64,000 nucleotides of DNA, taken from NCBI RefSeq assembly GCF_015140455.1, contig NZ_AP024094.1:2232001-2296000 (forward strand). The letters are read 5' to 3'. The translations under genes were made by a program, and so were the position numbers. Source of the stretch: Jeongeupia sp. HS-3. GTDB taxonomy: Bacteria > Pseudomonadota > Gammaproteobacteria > Burkholderiales > Chitinibacteraceae. The notes below the pieces were generated by a model. That model was given only the letters and a program-made list of their open reading frames with translations. It had not been told where the DNA came from and did not search any database. Below, piece after piece: positions 18,821-27,215 of the stretch (its first letter is position 1; every line of letters begins with the position of its first letter).

Positions 18821-19282
18821 CTATCCAAACGGTTTGCGCCCGCAGTGGCCTTGCCAGAGCCGGTCAAACGACCATGCACCGCAGCCGTGAATCAGCAGAT
18901 AAGCCAGCAACACACCCCACAACAGATGATCCTTGAGCTGGATCGGTGCCAGCCCCGGATAGGAGATCACCGCGACGGCGTTAAGGATGAACAGACCGGC
19001 GGCGGCAAAGCGGCCAAACAGGCCCAGTACCAGCAGCACCGGCAAGGCCAGCTCGCCGCCGGTGGCCAAGACAGCGGCGATGGGCGGCGTGAGAAACGGC
19101 ACCTGGTATTCCTCGGTAAACAGCAGCAAGGTGGTATCCCAATCGCGGATCTTGGTTAGTCCCGACAGGAAAAATGCCTTGGCGACATACAACCTGGCAG
19201 CGAGCGCAAACAGCGGCGCCAGTTTCGCGATCAGCGCTTCACCGCGGCAGTAGCAGCGGCACAGACTGGAGAGCAACGTCAT
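18821..19282 (-). CDS. DoxX-family membrane protein, last gene of the bufferin-type operon
   Basis: A 153-aa DoxX-like protein with four hydrophobic segments; LYVAKAFFLSGLTKIRDWD and LATGGELALPVLLVLGL are typical. DoxX proteins accompany many DUF692/DUF2063 loci and are thought to act in membrane redox chemistry or support the modified product; the exact job is unknown. The start overlaps the stop of the DUF2063 gene (ATGA), so it is coupled to it. The N-terminus has two Cys in LCRCYCRGE. Confidence 0.88.
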   Translation of the reverse strand: MTLLSSLCRCYCRGEALIAKLAPLFALAARLYVAKAFFLSGLTKIRDWDTTLLLFTEEYQVPFLTPPIAAVLATGGELALPVLLVLGLFGRFAAAGLFILNAVAVISYPGLAPIQLKDHLLWGVLLAYLLIHGCGAWSFDRLWQGHCGRKPFG

Positions 19283-20007
19283 ACCGGAACCTCCTCAAGC
19301 GTACACACCAGGGCCCGAGCAAACAGGAGCGCCAGCAGTGGCTCAGGGTCGGTTGCGGCCAAACCCAGCGCAGTGCCGAGCGTTTCGCCGGCCATCAGCG
19401 CCGCCAGCCAGCCGGCTTCATCGGGACTGAGCGCATGCCAGCCATCCCGCCACACCAGCACCGCCTGCCCTCCCGTGGCCAGATCAGCCACCGCCCCCCC
19501 TTCATGCATCGCGGCGATATCGGCAATCGGCCAGTCACGGGAGATGCACAGCGAGACGGCCGGATGAAACCGCAGCCGCGCGGCGGCAAATGCACCGGGG
19601 TCAAGCTGCGCCAGCCTGTCAGGCGCGACCGACTCGGCATCGATGGCGTGCCAGCCGCAATGGCGTGTCCAGTCAAGCCGGGCGACATCGGCAAGGTAAG
19701 GCAATCCGGCCGCCGGGACGAAGCCGGCAAGAAAATCGCCCAGCGTTTCGCCATCGTCGTGCAAATTGGCCGATGGCGCCGGCACGGCCAGTACATAGGC
19801 ATGCGCCATTGCGCGGAACCAAACGCTGCCGACCAGCGCGGCAACGGTTGGAAAGGCGTTTTCCAGCGCATTGATGCGGTTCAGCCGGGTGTTGCTGCGG
19901 TACACGCCGATATGGGCGCGCGTCGCTACGCTGAGGCAGGCCGGCTCATGATCATCGTCGACGAGTGCGGCGGCAAAATCAGCGAGTATGTCGGCATAGC
20001 TCAGCAT
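19279..20007 (-). CDS. bufC: DUF2063 partner protein (BufC/HvfC-like)
   Basis: A 242-aa protein with an N-terminal DUF2063 region: a helical segment with RAHIGVYRSNTRLNRINALE and then AFPTVAALVGSVWFRAMAHAY. The C-terminal half carries Trp/His-rich segments (DWTRHCGWHAIDAES). In studied systems the DUF2063 protein binds the precursor and presents it to the DUF692 iron enzyme. ATG at 20007 overlaps the upstream gene stop by 7 bp. The assignment rests on operon context plus N-terminal family features. Confidence 0.87.
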   Translation of the reverse strand: MLSYADILADFAAALVDDDHEPACLSVATRAHIGVYRSNTRLNRINALENAFPTVAALVGSVWFRAMAHAYVLAVPAPSANLHDDGETLGDFLAGFVPAAGLPYLADVARLDWTRHCGWHAIDAESVAPDRLAQLDPGAFAAARLRFHPAVSLCISRDWPIADIAAMHEGGAVADLATGGQAVLVWRDGWHALSPDEAGWLAALMAGETLGTALGLAATDPEPLLALLFARALVCTLEEVPV

Positions 20008-20834
20008 GGCTGCGGCTCGCAATGCGCGACCCGGTCGACAAGCCGGCGGTATTCGGCGAGCAGCTCGGCCAGCGGCGGCAGGTTCGTATCGCGCTCCAGC
20101 AGCACCGGCAGCGGCCCGAAGCGCGTCAGCGCGGCGTCGAGCAAGCGCCACACGGGCTCGGCCACTGCCGCGCCGTGGGTATCGATCGCGATGCCGTCGC
20201 AGACTTCAAAACCGGCGACGTGGATTTCGCCAACGCAGCCCAGCGGAATCCGGGCGATTTCCGCCAGCGGATCGACGCCAAGGTTCAGGGCGTTGACGTG
20301 GAGATTATTGACGTCGAGCAGCACGCCGCATCCACTGCGGGCCACCAGCGCCGCAAGCAGTTCGGCCTCGCTGAACGCCTCGTTATCGAAAGCGATGTAA
20401 CTCGATACGTTTTCGATCAGGATGCGCCGCCCCAGCGTGGTCTGGATCTGGTCGATGCGCTCGGTCAGCAGCCCAAGTGCCCCGGCGATACGCGGTACCG
20501 GTAGCAAATCGTTGAAAAAGCGACCCGGCACCCGGTTCCAGCACAGGTGTTCGGACACCAGCGCGGGCTCGACACGTTCGATCAGCGCCTTGAGTCGCGC
20601 CAGATGGCCGATATCCAGCGCTGCGGCACTGCCAAGACCCAGCCCGACGCCGTGCAGGCTGAGCGGGTAATCGGCACGTACCGCCTCGAGCATCGCAATC
20701 GGCTGGCCGCCGCCGAAGTAGTTTTCGCTGTGCACCTCCCACCAGGCGACATCGGGGCGCGTGGCCAGCACCTCGGCCAGATGCGGCGAACGCAGGCCGA
20801 GCCCGGCAGCGGGCGGAAGGAGTGAAGTGCTCAT
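20001..20834 (-). CDS. bufB: DUF692 multinuclear non-heme iron oxidase (BufB-like)
   Basis: A 277-aa TIM-barrel DUF692/MNIO protein. Probable metal ligands are E33/H35 (WEVHSENYFGG), H61 (SLHGVGLG), H96 (SEHLCW), E141 (LIENVSSY), D174/N176/H179 (LLDVNNLHVN), E203/H205 (EIHVAGFE), D218/H220 (IDTHGAA) and E247 (LLERDTN). MNIOs use two or three irons and O2 to modify Cys; BufB of Caulobacter forms thiooxazole rings in bufferins. It follows the precursor gene by 51 bp with an AGGA site before ATG. Confidence 0.92.
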   Translation of the reverse strand: MSTSLLPPAAGLGLRSPHLAEVLATRPDVAWWEVHSENYFGGGQPIAMLEAVRADYPLSLHGVGLGLGSAAALDIGHLARLKALIERVEPALVSEHLCWNRVPGRFFNDLLPVPRIAGALGLLTERIDQIQTTLGRRILIENVSSYIAFDNEAFSEAELLAALVARSGCGVLLDVNNLHVNALNLGVDPLAEIARIPLGCVGEIHVAGFEVCDGIAIDTHGAAVAEPVWRLLDAALTRFGPLPVLLERDTNLPPLAELLAEYRRLVDRVAHCEPQPC

Positions 20835-20885
20835 GTTTATCCTGGAGGGCCGATCCGCTTGAACCGGCCCGCGCCGATGCTGTCG

Positions 20886-21131
20886 TCACATGGGCTTCAT
20901 CGCACCGCCCATCTTGGCGCAGGTGCCAGCGGGGACGAACTTCCACTCGCCTTTATCCATGTCCTTGCTGGCCTGCCCGGCGCAGGAATGATCATTGCCC
21001 TTGCAGTCGTTCTGGCCAGCCTTGGCGACGCCATAACACTTTTCCTTCTCCGCGGCGGTGGCCGGTGCCGACATCGTCGCCCCCAGCACCGCGGCAAGTG
21101 CCGAAGCGGCCAGCAGTTGTTTCCTTTCCAT
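20886..21131 (-). CDS. bufA1: DUF2282 bufferin-type RiPP precursor
   Basis: An 81-aa exported precursor. A Sec-type signal peptide ([22 protein letters not shown], cut near A27) precedes a 54-residue mature part with four Cys (C32, C43, C50, C71) in [20 protein letters not shown] and PAGTCAK. This spacing is that of DUF2282, the BufA1 class. Known bufferins carry Cys-derived thiooxazoles and help bacteria survive copper. The ATG at 21131 follows a CTGGAG ribosome site. It is the first gene of bufA1-bufB-bufC-doxX. Which Cys are modified here cannot be told from sequence. Confidence 0.92.
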   Translation of the reverse strand: MERKQLLAASALAAVLGATMSAPATAAEKEKCYGVAKAGQNDCKGNDHSCAGQASKDMDKGEWKFVPAGTCAKMGGAMKPM

Positions 21132-21149
21132 GATCGGTATCTCCAGAGT

Positions 21150-21225
21150 GTCAATGACGGGAAGGCGCGAGCGCCCCTTCCCACCAGAGTCGGACACTGA
21201 CAGCGCATATGACAGTCAATGACGG
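21150..21225 (-). promoter_or_regulatory. bufA1 leader: 11-bp direct repeats and a hairpin
   Basis: GTCAATGACGG occurs at 21150-21160 and again at 21215-21225. Between them, GGGAAGG and CCTTCCC arms (21159-21182) can form a 7-bp stem in the leader. These lie 20-95 bp before the bufA1 ATG, where an operator or RNA control element would be expected. No known regulator motif is recognised. Confidence 0.4.
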
Positions 21226-21396
21226 AAAAAACGTCACATCTCCTGCCTGAACGGTATAAACAGCCCTGACATGTAAGAAACATGCAAACAAACGTCGTTT
21301 ATCGCCTTAAAGCAAGAAGACCACAAGGGCCGTCACAGCCCGCCGTTACGCGTCTGGATACGGCTACAATGGCAAACCAAACTTGCGCTTTTTCCC

Positions 21397-22740
21397 ATGC
21401 CAAACTCCGACCTGCTCGCCCGCAGCCTTGCCGCCGTTTGGCATCCGTGCACCCAGATGAAACGCCACGAAGCACTGCCGCTGATCCCGATCGCACGCGG
21501 CGATGGCGTCTGGCTGATCGATGCCGACGGCAGGCGCTATCTCGATGCGGTATCGAGCTGGTGGGTCAATCTGTTCGGCCACGGCGAGCCACGCATCAAG
21601 GCGGCGATCAAGGCCCAGCTCGATACGCTTGAACATGTGATGCTGGCCGGTTTCACCCACGAACCGGTCGTGCGCCTGTCCGAACGGCTCGGCCAGCTCT
21701 CCGGGCTTGGCCATGCCTTCTATGGTTCCGACGGCGCCTCGGCGGTCGAGATCGCGCTGAAAATGGCCGCGCATTATTGGCGTAACCTCGGCCACCCGGC
21801 CAAGCATCGATTCGTTTATCTCGAGGGCAGTTATCACGGCGAAACCGCCGGTGCACTGGCGGTGACCGATGTCGCGGTGTTTCGCGAAGCCTATGCGCCG
21901 CTGATCGGCCAGCACTTCGTCACCCCGAGCCCCGATGCGCGTCATGCCCAGCCCGGCGAAAGCGCCGACGAGGTCGCCGAACGTGCGGCAGCGCGGCTGG
22001 AACACCTGCTGGCGCGGCATCACGGCGAAATCGCCGCGCTGATTATCGAACCGCTGATTCAGGGCGCCGCCGGCATGGCGATGTATTCGCCGCGCTACCT
22101 GCAACTGGCGCGCGCCGCCTGCGATCGCCATCAGGTACTGATGATCGCCGACGAAATCGCCGTCGGTTTTGGCCGCAGCGGCGAGATGTTCGCCTGTCAG
22201 GGCGCCGGCGTTCAGCCCGACCTGATCTGCCTGTCCAAGGGCATTACCGGCGGCTTCCTGCCGCTCGCCTGCGTGCTGTGCAGCGATACCGTCTACACGG
22301 CCTTCTATCACGATGATGTCGCGCGCGGCTTTCTGCACTCGCACTCGTACACCGGCAACCCGCTCGCCTGCGCCGCCGCCAACGCGGTGCTGGATATTTT
22401 CGAGGCCGACGACGTCATCGCCAGCAACCGCGCCAAGGCCGAGCGCTGGGACGCGCTGTTCGCGCCGCTGCAGGCACACCCGAATGTCGTCCACTTCCGC
22501 CGCACCGGCATGGTCTGGGCCTTCGACGTGATCGATGCCGGCGCGGGTTTCGCGCAGCGCTACTTTGCCGCCGCGCTGGCGCAAGACCTGCTGGTTCGGC
22601 CCATCGGCAATACCGTTTACTTCATGCCGCCCTATGTGCTGAACGACGATGAAGCGGCCTTGCTCGCAGATGGCGCGTTGCAGGCGCTGGATGCCGCGCT
22701 CGCCACCGGCGACACCGATCACGATCTGTCACTGGCCTGA
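21397..22740 (+). CDS. bioA: DAPA aminotransferase (biotin synthesis)
   Basis: A 447-aa adenosylmethionine-8-amino-7-oxononanoate aminotransferase. It begins AVWHPCTQMKRHE and has AVSSWWVNLFGHG, both typical of BioA. The PLP Lys is in CLSKGITGGFLPLA, with the partner Asp in IADEIAVGFGR. It converts KAPA to DAPA using SAM as amino donor. No other bio genes are in the window. ATG at 21397 fits the family N-terminus. The next gene begins 2 bp after its stop. Confidence 0.96.
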   Translation: MPNSDLLARSLAAVWHPCTQMKRHEALPLIPIARGDGVWLIDADGRRYLDAVSSWWVNLFGHGEPRIKAAIKAQLDTLEHVMLAGFTHEPVVRLSERLGQLSGLGHAFYGSDGASAVEIALKMAAHYWRNLGHPAKHRFVYLEGSYHGETAGALAVTDVAVFREAYAPLIGQHFVTPSPDARHAQPGESADEVAERAAARLEHLLARHHGEIAALIIEPLIQGAAGMAMYSPRYLQLARAACDRHQVLMIADEIAVGFGRSGEMFACQGAGVQPDLICLSKGITGGFLPLACVLCSDTVYTAFYHDDVARGFLHSHSYTGNPLACAAANAVLDIFEADDVIASNRAKAERWDALFAPLQAHPNVVHFRRTGMVWAFDVIDAGAGFAQRYFAAALAQDLLVRPIGNTVYFMPPYVLNDDEAALLADGALQALDAALATGDTDHDLSLA

Positions 22741-22742
22741 AT

Positions 22743-24251
22743 ATGCTGACGCTTTTCCTCCCCGACTTCGATCCGCGCCTTGACGATATCGTCGAGCGAC
22801 GCCCGGCCGCACTGCGCGACTGGCTGATCCAGCTACCGATGTCGCAAGTGCTCGACGCCGGTCGCCAGGTGCTCGACGCCCTCTCCAGCTGCAACCGCGT
22901 ACGCATCGCCCCGGATGAACGTTACGCGCTGCTGGAGCAATACCGCACCGCACTCGACCTGCTCGCCGGCGGCCTCGAGAGCCTGTACCGGCTGCCCGGC
23001 CTGCCTATGGGCGAGCGCGCCCGTCAGGCATCGCAGCTGATGCGCGCGCTGTGGCAGGAGCTGGTGATCGGCTACAAGCGCACGCTGGTCGACCGGCTGG
23101 AAAAACGCAGCCTGTTCGGCAACAACAACCGCATTGCCGCGCAAGCGATCCAGCAGGCGATGTACGCGCACTACCGGCTGCTGCTGCTGTCCTGCCGCGT
23201 ATACATGAGCGTGCCTGCCGGCTTCTGGCGCGAAACGCATCAACTGTTCCGCCACGCCGCCGAACACAAACTGCTCGACGACACACTCGACAAACTCACG
23301 CCGGGCAGCGGCCTGCTTTATAAACGGATGCTGCTGCTGGCGCTGGCCGACCCGTTGCGCTACGCCCAGGACGAGCTCGACAAGGTGATCGAGCTGGTCG
23401 AAAACTATGCGCCGCTGATCCACTTTCAATCCTTGACCAAGCTGGCGGCCTCCGCGGGGTTCTTTCTGGTTCGGCTCGATCAGGATGCACCGCCGCGCTA
23501 CGTTGGCGCCCGCAATACCGATGGCGTCGACGGTGCCGCGCTGCTGGTCGACACCATCGAGCTGGGCAAAAAGCTGCACCGGGCGCTGCACGCACTCGAA
23601 ACCAAGGCCCCGCTGGCGCACGATCGCGGCAAGGTGCTGATGTGGATGGAAATCCTGCGTCGGGTCAACCGGCAGTGGAGCATCGCGCCCAAGCGGCTGT
23701 TCCAGCGCATTCAGGCCGATACGCGCATCGAACTTTGCCTCGGCCTGGCCGCCAGCGTACATACCACCAGTGCCGGCAAGGTCGGCGCCTGCGCGGTAAC
23801 ACCACACATCAGCCACTGGCAAATCATCAATGAAAGCCCCGGCGGCTATGCCGTGCACGGCGAAGCGATGCAGCCCGAACTGGCCCGTGCCGGTGAAATT
23901 GTCGCGCTGCGGGCCAATCCGGACGAGCCGTGGATGGTCGCCTCGGTGCGCTGGCTGCAACAACGCGACGACAGCAGCATCGATATGGGTTTGCAGGTCA
24001 TGAGCGCCCAGCCGACAGCGGCAATGGTTCGCACCGCCGGCCCGTACGAAACCGCGCCGTCGCAACCGGCGCTGCTGATCCCGGAAATCGCGGTGCTCAA
24101 GCAGGCCGCGCAGCTGGCCGCATCCAAGGGCACCTATGCACCGCTGCGCGAGCTGGCCGTCGATACTGCCGCGGGGACCCTGCGGCTACGGGCGACCAAG
24201 CTGGTCGAGCAGCAAATGGGCTACGATCTGTTCGAATACCAGCCGGGCTAG
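22743..24251 (+). CDS. Uncharacterised 502-aa protein after bioA
   Basis: I do not recognise the family with certainty. Residues about 1-330 are helical and rich in Leu, Arg and Gln, without a signal peptide or membrane helix. Residues about 345-440 look beta-rich, with WQIINESPGGYAVHGEA and GEIVALRANPDEPWMVASVR; this loosely recalls a PilZ-like cyclic-di-GMP domain, but the Arg motif of PilZ is not clear, so I do not assign it. It starts 2 bp after bioA, so it is probably co-transcribed. Codon use matches the neighbours. Confidence 0.75.
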   Translation: MLTLFLPDFDPRLDDIVERRPAALRDWLIQLPMSQVLDAGRQVLDALSSCNRVRIAPDERYALLEQYRTALDLLAGGLESLYRLPGLPMGERARQASQLMRALWQELVIGYKRTLVDRLEKRSLFGNNNRIAAQAIQQAMYAHYRLLLLSCRVYMSVPAGFWRETHQLFRHAAEHKLLDDTLDKLTPGSGLLYKRMLLLALADPLRYAQDELDKVIELVENYAPLIHFQSLTKLAASAGFFLVRLDQDAPPRYVGARNTDGVDGAALLVDTIELGKKLHRALHALETKAPLAHDRGKVLMWMEILRRVNRQWSIAPKRLFQRIQADTRIELCLGLAASVHTTSAGKVGACAVTPHISHWQIINESPGGYAVHGEAMQPELARAGEIVALRANPDEPWMVASVRWLQQRDDSSIDMGLQVMSAQPTAAMVRTAGPYETAPSQPALLIPEIAVLKQAAQLAASKGTYAPLRELAVDTAAGTLRLRATKLVEQQMGYDLFEYQPG

Positions 24252-24260
24252 GCGCGGCAC

Positions 24261-25256
24261 TCAGCGCTCTTTGTCATCGGCCTCGATATCGTGCTCATCG
24301 TTGGCCGGCGGTGCGGTTTCGACGTCGGGCGCCACCTCAGCGCGATGCGCGCGCGGGTGTGCCAGCTTGTAGCTTTCCTGCAGATGAACGAAATCGAGGT
24401 GGGTATAGACCTGCGTCGTCGTCAGATTGGCATGGCCGAGAAACTCCTGCACCGCGCGCAGATCGTGGCTGCGCTGCAAAAGGTGACTGGCGACACTGTG
24501 GCGCAACTTGTGCGGGTACAAGCGCTCGGTCAGAGCAAGTTTTTGCTGCCAGTGCCGTAGCCGGTACTCGACTGCCCGGGTCGTCATCGGCGCGCCACGC
24601 GCGCTGACGAACAGCGTCGACGCACCAGTGGCCGCCCATTGCGGCCGCAGCAGCAGCCAGCGCCGGATCGCCTCGATCGCACTGGCGCCCACCGGCACCT
24701 CGCGGATCTTGTCACCCTTGCCGAGCACGCGAACGAAACCGGTGGAAAAATCGATCGCCGCCAGCGGCAATGACGCCAGCTCGGCCACGCGCAAGCCCGA
24801 CGAATACAACAATTCCAGAATTGCCCGGTCGCGGCAATCGATCACCGCATCGTCTTCGACATCATCGATCAGCTGGTTCACCGTCTCAACGTCGAACGCC
24901 GCCGGCAAAGGCTTGGCCAGTTTCGGAGCGCGTACCGTCGCGACCGGATTGGCCGGCCAGGCGCGGTCGCGCATCATCACCCGATAGAAGGTGCGCCATG
25001 CCGACAACATCCGCGCGATGCTGCGCGCAGATAGCTGCCGGCTGACAAGCATGCGCACGAAACCGCGCGCGGTTTTGGTTTCCAGCGTGGCCAGATCGGC
25101 ATCGCCAGCCAGATCGGCCAACACCAGCAGATCGCGCCGGTAGGCCGAACGCGTCAATGCGCTGGTGGCCTCGGCGGTGAGGACGGTATCGAAATGATCG
25201 AAATCGCCGAGGTGGCGCAAGGGCTCAGACGCTTTCCGGGGTTTCGTCGCGCGCAT
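24261..25256 (-). CDS. xerC: Tyrosine recombinase XerC
   Basis: A 331-aa site-specific recombinase with an N-terminal SAM-like DNA-binding domain and a C-terminal catalytic domain. Catalytic residues: Arg in SSGLRVAELA, Lys in LGKGDKIREV, His/Arg in YPHKLRHSVASHLL, His in LGHANLTTTQ and the nucleophile Tyr in VYTHLD. With XerD it resolves chromosome dimers at dif. ATG at 25256 is used; the in-frame TTG at 25262 is less likely. It overlaps DUF484 by 32 bp. An acidic tail (about 30 residues) extends past the usual end. Confidence 0.94.
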   Translation of the reverse strand: MRATKPRKASEPLRHLGDFDHFDTVLTAEATSALTRSAYRRDLLVLADLAGDADLATLETKTARGFVRMLVSRQLSARSIARMLSAWRTFYRVMMRDRAWPANPVATVRAPKLAKPLPAAFDVETVNQLIDDVEDDAVIDCRDRAILELLYSSGLRVAELASLPLAAIDFSTGFVRVLGKGDKIREVPVGASAIEAIRRWLLLRPQWAATGASTLFVSARGAPMTTRAVEYRLRHWQQKLALTERLYPHKLRHSVASHLLQRSHDLRAVQEFLGHANLTTTQVYTHLDFVHLQESYKLAHPRAHRAEVAPDVETAPPANDEHDIEADDKER

Positions 25257-25914
25257 ATTCAAGCACCGGCGCCAGACGCGTGATCGCGGCGGCGACCAGT
25301 TCGGCCAGACGGCTCAGATAAAGCGTGCCCATCTCGGGGTAGAAACGATCGGCATCGGTACTCGCCAGCGCCATCACCCCGATGGGGCGACCATGGGCGC
25401 GCAGCGCAAACAAGCCGAACGAGGTCAGCGAGCCGGCATTGTCGCCGAACCAGGCACGAACATCGTCGGCCAGATAAGGGCCGCAATACGGTGAGACCAG
25501 CTGTTCGGCCAGCCGCGTCACCGTTTCACCCGCCGGCGCCAGCTCGGGCAGATCCACATCGGCATCAAGATCCCACAGCCGCAACACCACGCCGGACAGG
25601 CCGAAATCATCGATCAGCGATGCATTCGCCGCCGTAATTGCCTCATCCAGCCGGTTGGCGCGCAGCAGCGACAGCGTCAGCCGATGCAGGCGCTCGCTGG
25701 TGATGTCGTTCTCTTCACCAAACTGCAAGAGCGCCCCCATGCGCGATTCCAGCACGCGGGTGCGATCACGCAGCGTCACCAGCTGGCGTTCGGCCAAAGA
25801 CACAGCCTGGCCGTGATGATGGTGTGGCACGTAGATCTGTGCGATCTCGTCGGCAAATTCGTCGAAAAACGCCGGATTATCCTGCAGCCAGGCTACGATC
25901 TCGTGCGGTTGCAT
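25225..25914 (-). CDS. DUF484 family protein, xerC neighbour
   Basis: A 229-aa DUF484 protein. It has the helical N-terminus (MQPHEIVAWLQDNPAFFDEF), the conserved VSLAERQLVTLRDRTRVLE stretch, a coiled region and a GAF-like C-terminal domain (FGLFALRAHGRPIGVMALA). It is habitually encoded between dapF and xerC in proteobacteria; its function is unknown. AAGGAA precedes the ATG. Confidence 0.93.
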   Translation of the reverse strand: MQPHEIVAWLQDNPAFFDEFADEIAQIYVPHHHHGQAVSLAERQLVTLRDRTRVLESRMGALLQFGEENDITSERLHRLTLSLLRANRLDEAITAANASLIDDFGLSGVVLRLWDLDADVDLPELAPAGETVTRLAEQLVSPYCGPYLADDVRAWFGDNAGSLTSFGLFALRAHGRPIGVMALASTDADRFYPEMGTLYLSRLAELVAAAITRLAPVLEYARDETPESV

Positions 25915-25946
25915 CGCGGTTCCTTGAATGAAATGGCTGAAACGGT

Positions 25947-26780
25947 TTAGAGCGTGATCACGCCTTCGAATACCGACACGGCGGGGCCGGTCATCAGCAC
26001 CGGCTGGCCCATGCCCGCCCAGCTGATGCTCAGCTCACCGCCGCGCGTATGCACGCGCACGCGCTCGTCCAGCAGGCCGCGACGAATGCCGGCGACGACC
26101 GCCGCACAGGCGCCAGTGCCGCAAGCCAGCGTTTCGCCGGCACCGCGTTCGTGTACGCGCAGCAGGATTTCGTCGCGCGCGACGATCTGCATGAAGCCGG
26201 CGTTGACCCGCGCCGGGAAGCGCGGATGGTTTTCAATCGCGGCGCCCAAGCGTTCGACCATGCCGTTGTCCACATCGGCCACCACCTGCACCGCATGCGG
26301 ATTGCCCATCGACACCACGCTGATATCGACGGTTTCACCGGCGACGTCGAGCGCCTGAATCACCGCATCGGTATCGGCGATGAACGGGACTTCGGCCGGC
26401 GAAAGACGCGGCGCGCCCATATTGACGGTGACCTCGCCGTCGGCTTCAAGACGCGGGTAGATCACGCCACGGGCGGTTTCGACGGCAATCTCGATCTTGT
26501 CGGTCAGCCGCTGGTCGACGACGAAACGGGCAAAGCAGCGGGCGCCATTGCCGCACTGCTCCACTTCGCTGCCATCGGCATTGAAAATCCGGTAGCGGAA
26601 ATCGATACCGGGCTGCGTCGGTGCCTCAACCAGCAACAACTGGTCGAAGCCGATGCCGAAATGGCGATCGCCAAGACGCTTGATCGTCGCGGTATCGAGC
26701 AGCACGGGCTGGCGCACGCCGTCGACGACGACGAAATCGTTGCCGAGACCTTGCATTTTGGTAAAACGGAGTTGTGTCAT
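25947..26780 (-). CDS. dapF: Diaminopimelate epimerase
   Basis: A 277-aa DapF. It interconverts LL- and meso-diaminopimelate for lysine and peptidoglycan. The two catalytic cysteines are in [15 protein letters not shown] and [15 protein letters not shown]-terminus: [19 protein letters not shown]. It is the first gene of dapF-DUF484-xerC, 33 bp before DUF484. Confidence 0.98.
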   Translation of the reverse strand: MTQLRFTKMQGLGNDFVVVDGVRQPVLLDTATIKRLGDRHFGIGFDQLLLVEAPTQPGIDFRYRIFNADGSEVEQCGNGARCFARFVVDQRLTDKIEIAVETARGVIYPRLEADGEVTVNMGAPRLSPAEVPFIADTDAVIQALDVAGETVDISVVSMGNPHAVQVVADVDNGMVERLGAAIENHPRFPARVNAGFMQIVARDEILLRVHERGAGETLACGTGACAAVVAGIRRGLLDERVRVHTRGGELSISWAGMGQPVLMTGPAVSVFEGVITL

Positions 26781-26801
26781 CGGGATGTCTGCAGTTGGGG
26801 T

Positions 26802-27215
26802 TCAGCCGAGCAGCCGGGCGTGTTCGACCATCAGGCAGCGATCCATCACCACGAAAAGGCCGGCGTCACGCGCCTTGGTCGCGGCGTCATCATTGATGAT
26901 ACCCGACTGGATCCACACACCGCGCGCACCGGTGGCGATCGCCGCATCGACCACGGCACCTACTTCTTCGGCGCGGCGGAACACGTCGACCAGGTCGATG
27001 TCACCGGGGACGTCGGCCAGCGCCGGATACGCGGTTTCGCCGAGCACCTCGCTGATGCCGGGACGCACCGGCACGATGGTGAAACCGGCGGCCTGCATAT
27101 AGCGCGATACGCGGTAGCTGGGGCGGTCCGGCTTCGGCGACAGCCCAAGCACGGCGATGCGCTTCACACCAGCCAGAAAGGCGCGGACCTCGGTATCACT
27201 CGGATTGCGGAACAT
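26802..27215 (-). CDS. CoA-binding domain protein (YccU-like)
   Basis: A 137-aa Rossmann-like CoA-binding protein. KRIAVLGLSPKPDRPSYRVS, VRPGISEVLGETAYPALADV and DLVDVFRRAEEV are typical of YccU. The role is unclear in all studied bacteria. ATG at 27215 is preferred over 27221 because AAGGAG lies 7 nt before it. It overlaps the 3' end of the GGDEF-EAL gene by 20 bp. Confidence 0.92.
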   Translation of the reverse strand: MFRNPSDTEVRAFLAGVKRIAVLGLSPKPDRPSYRVSRYMQAAGFTIVPVRPGISEVLGETAYPALADVPGDIDLVDVFRRAEEVGAVVDAAIATGARGVWIQSGIINDDAATKARDAGLFVVMDRCLMVEHARLLG

